Origin: an uncultured Prevotella sp.
Lineage (GTDB): Bacteria > Bacteroidota > Bacteroidia > Bacteroidales > Bacteroidaceae
Assembly (NCBI GenBank): GCA_900315035.1
Contig: OMXO01000019.1
Span: forward strand, 1 to 64,000
Reading direction: 5' to 3'
DNA: 64,000 bases
The notes under the pieces are model-generated. The model did not search any database, was not told where the DNA came from, and worked only from the letters and a program-made list of their open reading frames with translations. Positions 62,219 through 64,000 of this stretch are shown in pieces (positions within the stretch are counted from its first letter, which is position 1; each line of letters begins with the position of its first letter). The position numbers and the translations under genes are program-made.

Positions 62219-64000
62219 ATGAAGCATACAAATAAGATATTAGGAACAATGCTTTTTGCTCTTGCTGTCACCACCTCCTGTGTGGATGATGACAAGCTGG
62301 AGTTCGCCTTCGAGAAACCAGCCTCCATTGCGGGCATGGAATATCTTGCAGACTATAATGCATTGAAGTCATATACCAATCCAAAGGCATCGCCCAACTT
62401 TAAGTTGGGTGTGGCCTTGGAGGCAAGTGATTATACAGCCAACGGTCTTGTGACCCGTCTGGCCAATTCCAACTTCATGGAGATAACAGCAGGTAACGCC
62501 ATGAAGATGGCATCCTGTGTGTCCGACAAGGGCGAGATGAACTTCAGTGACGTTGATGGCTTTATCGCAGCAGCCGAGGAGAATGGCATGAGTGTCTATG
62601 GCCATACCCTTGCCTGGCATGCTCAGCAGCCTGTCAAGTGGCTCAACAACCTCATCAAGGACAAGGAGCTCGATATCGATCCCGATGCCAAGCTGGAGAA
62701 GCTCGTCACGGTGAAGAGCTATGAGGATGCTCCCGACGGTCCGTTCCCTCACTATCCCATGGGCTGCGAGCCTCCTATCATCAATGGTGCCCTGCACTAT
62801 GAACCGAATGGCGGCTGGAACCAGTTCTTCATCTTCCCCGGTGGCGAGAATCAGCTGACCGAAGGCGACTATCTCGTTCGTCTCTACATGACTGCCGATA
62901 AAGACATGGGCTCAGGCGTTCAGCTGACAGCCCAGAACGGTTGGGGTGGTGATGCCCAGAACATCACCGTCAATATCGATGTGAAGGCTGGTAAGCAGGT
63001 CTATGAACTCAAATACCCTGCCATTGCCGGTGGTAACTATGACTGTATCTTGAAGCCTCAGACGGCCGATGTGACCCTCGATGTGGCTAAGATCGAGTTC
63101 TATAAGTTAGAGAGCCCTGCCGTTGAGGTAGAGCAGGAGGTGCGTGTCAAGACCTATACCGACGGTCCGTTCCCCTTCTATCCGATGGGCTGCGAGCCTC
63201 CTGTCATCAATGGTGCCCTGCACTATGAGTCGAATGGCGGCTGGAACCAGTTCTTCTGCTTCCCTGGCGGCGAGAATCCGCTTGAGCAGGGCGACTACGT
63301 GGTTTATCTCGATATTCAGGCCAATAAGGATGCTGGTGGCATTCAGTTCACCATGCAGAATGGCTGGGGTGGCGATGCCCAGAACATGAGTGTCAACATG
63401 TCTGTCAAGGCTGGTCGTCAGTCTTATAAACTGGCCTTCCCTGGTGTTGAGGGCGGTAACTATGACTGTATCTTCAAGCCTCAGACGGCCGATGTAACGA
63501 TCGACCTCTACTCTGTGACCGTTTGTCAGGTTCTCAAGCTGAACTCTATCCCTCTTACTCCCGAAGAGAAGAAGGATACCCTGACATGGGCTATGGATCA
63601 GTGGATCAGCGGTATGATGGCAGCTTGTAACGGCCGCGTGAAGGCATGGGATGTGGTCAACGAGGCTATCTCTGGCGGTGAGCCCGATGCCGAGGGTGTC
63701 TATGCCCTGCAGCACGGTACGCCCGACAATAAGAACGACTTCTTCTGGCAGGACTATCTGGGCGACCTCGACTATGTTCGTACGGCCGTTGAACTCGCTC
63801 GCGAGTATGGTCCTCAGGATGTGAAGCTCTTCATCAACGACTACAACCTCGAGACGGCCTACGACCATAATAACAAGGCCAAGAGCCTCGTTGCCTGGAT
63901 CAAGCGTTGGGAGGGCGACGGTAAGACTAAGATCGACGGTATCGGTTCTCAGATGCACGTCTCTTACCAGATGGATCCCGCTCGTCAGAAGGCTAATGAG
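62219..64000 (+). CDS. xyn10C: GH10 xylanase with two inserted CBMs, Xyn10C-like, 3' end cut off
   Basis: 594 codons are visible from the ATG at 62219 to the window end. The protein is a lipoprotein (TTSC near residue 21). GH10 sequence begins at about 55 (FKLGVALEASDYT) and includes YGHTLAWH near 127; then the fold is interrupted at about 165-437 by two carbohydrate-binding modules of CBM4-like type that share YPMGCEPPxINGALHYE and NGGWNQFF. GH10 resumes with LTPEEKKDTLTWAMDQWI and WDVVNEAISGG, whose Glu (about 482) is the acid/base. The nucleophile lies past the window. It is an endo-xylanase on the cell surface that feeds the Xus transporters. Confidence 0.93.
   Translation, partial: MKHTNKILGTMLFALAVTTSCVDDDKLEFAFEKPASIAGMEYLADYNALKSYTNPKASPNFKLGVALEASDYTANGLVTRLANSNFMEITAGNAMKMASCVSDKGEMNFSDVDGFIAAAEENGMSVYGHTLAWHAQQPVKWLNNLIKDKELDIDPDAKLEKLVTVKSYEDAPDGPFPHYPMGCEPPIINGALHYEPNGGWNQFFIFPGGENQLTEGDYLVRLYMTADKDMGSGVQLTAQNGWGGDAQNITVNIDVKAGKQVYELKYPAIAGGNYDCILKPQTADVTLDVAKIEFYKLESPAVEVEQEVRVKTYTDGPFPFYPMGCEPPVINGALHYESNGGWNQFFCFPGGENPLEQGDYVVYLDIQANKDAGGIQFTMQNGWGGDAQNMSVNMSVKAGRQSYKLAFPGVEGGNYDCIFKPQTADVTIDLYSVTVCQVLKLNSIPLTPEEKKDTLTWAMDQWISGMMAACNGRVKAWDVVNEAISGGEPDAEGVYALQHGTPDNKNDFFWQDYLGDLDYVRTAVELAREYGPQDVKLFINDYNLETAYDHNNKAKSLVAWIKRWEGDGKTKIDGIGSQMHVSYQMDPARQKANE

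Overview
The window looks like a chromosome segment of a Bacteroidales bacterium, most likely Prevotella or a close relative (an inference from gene content). Three things support this. There are two SusC/SusD outer-membrane pairs in the order known from the xylan-utilisation (xus) operon. Genes are repeatedly preceded by the Bacteroidetes -7 promoter box TAnnTTTG, in two clear cases with a TTTG -33 box 20 bp upstream. Typical Bacteroidetes lipoproteins and short A+T-rich leaders are present. No rRNA, integrase, transposase or CRISPR array is visible.

Bases 1-21,400 are a defence island read entirely from the minus strand. Upstream is a small XRE regulator, followed by a tightly packed operon: dndC, dndD, dndE (DNA phosphorothioation), a phospholipase-D/DEAD helicase fusion, a 70-aa protein, a Rad50-like ATPase with a CxxC hook, a 164-aa protein, a GHKL (MORC/MutL-like) ATPase, a methyltransferase-fold protein, a 111-aa protein and a possible 38-aa protein. 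The usual dndB and dndFGH partners are absent, so the modification genes sit with a different effector set; part of it may correspond to the PbeABCD type. Next come a class II Fic protein, a 1307-aa STAND NTPase with a Cap4/DUF4297-like nuclease domain (Avs-like) and a TIR protein, spaced like one operon, then a Schlafen/AlbA_2 ATPase and a cut-off hypothetical gene.

Bases 21,400-34,000 start with a 139-aa orphan and intergenic DNA rich in hairpins. Then come a PheC-like lipoprotein with msrA, a secreted beta-propeller-like protein, an intergenic region with a 38-bp perfect palindrome nested in an inverted repeat, an SDR, a phosphoethanolamine transferase-like sulfatase, ResB/CcsA cytochrome c assembly genes, a FAD/Fe-S D-lactate-type dehydrogenase and a RelA/SpoT protein. 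Bases 34,000-51,000 hold lactate permease, a 43-aa secreted peptide, an MFS transporter, a membrane-anchored AraC regulator beside a membrane protein with the same layout but no HTH, and an sppA-lpxK-pnp-thiL gene string. After thiL lies a tRNA-Phe-like leader RNA with its own promoter and terminator just ahead of coaW. The rest of this part holds a GH28 enzyme, groES-groEL, an orphan promoter-terminator transcript and an APH-RapZ fusion.

Bases 51,300-64,000 are a xus-type xylan operon: xusA, xusB, xusC, xusD, xusE and the 5' part of xyn10C, a GH10 xylanase with two tandem carbohydrate-binding modules inserted in its catalytic domain. Many start codons here were moved downstream because the longest reading frame begins inside a -7 promoter box.
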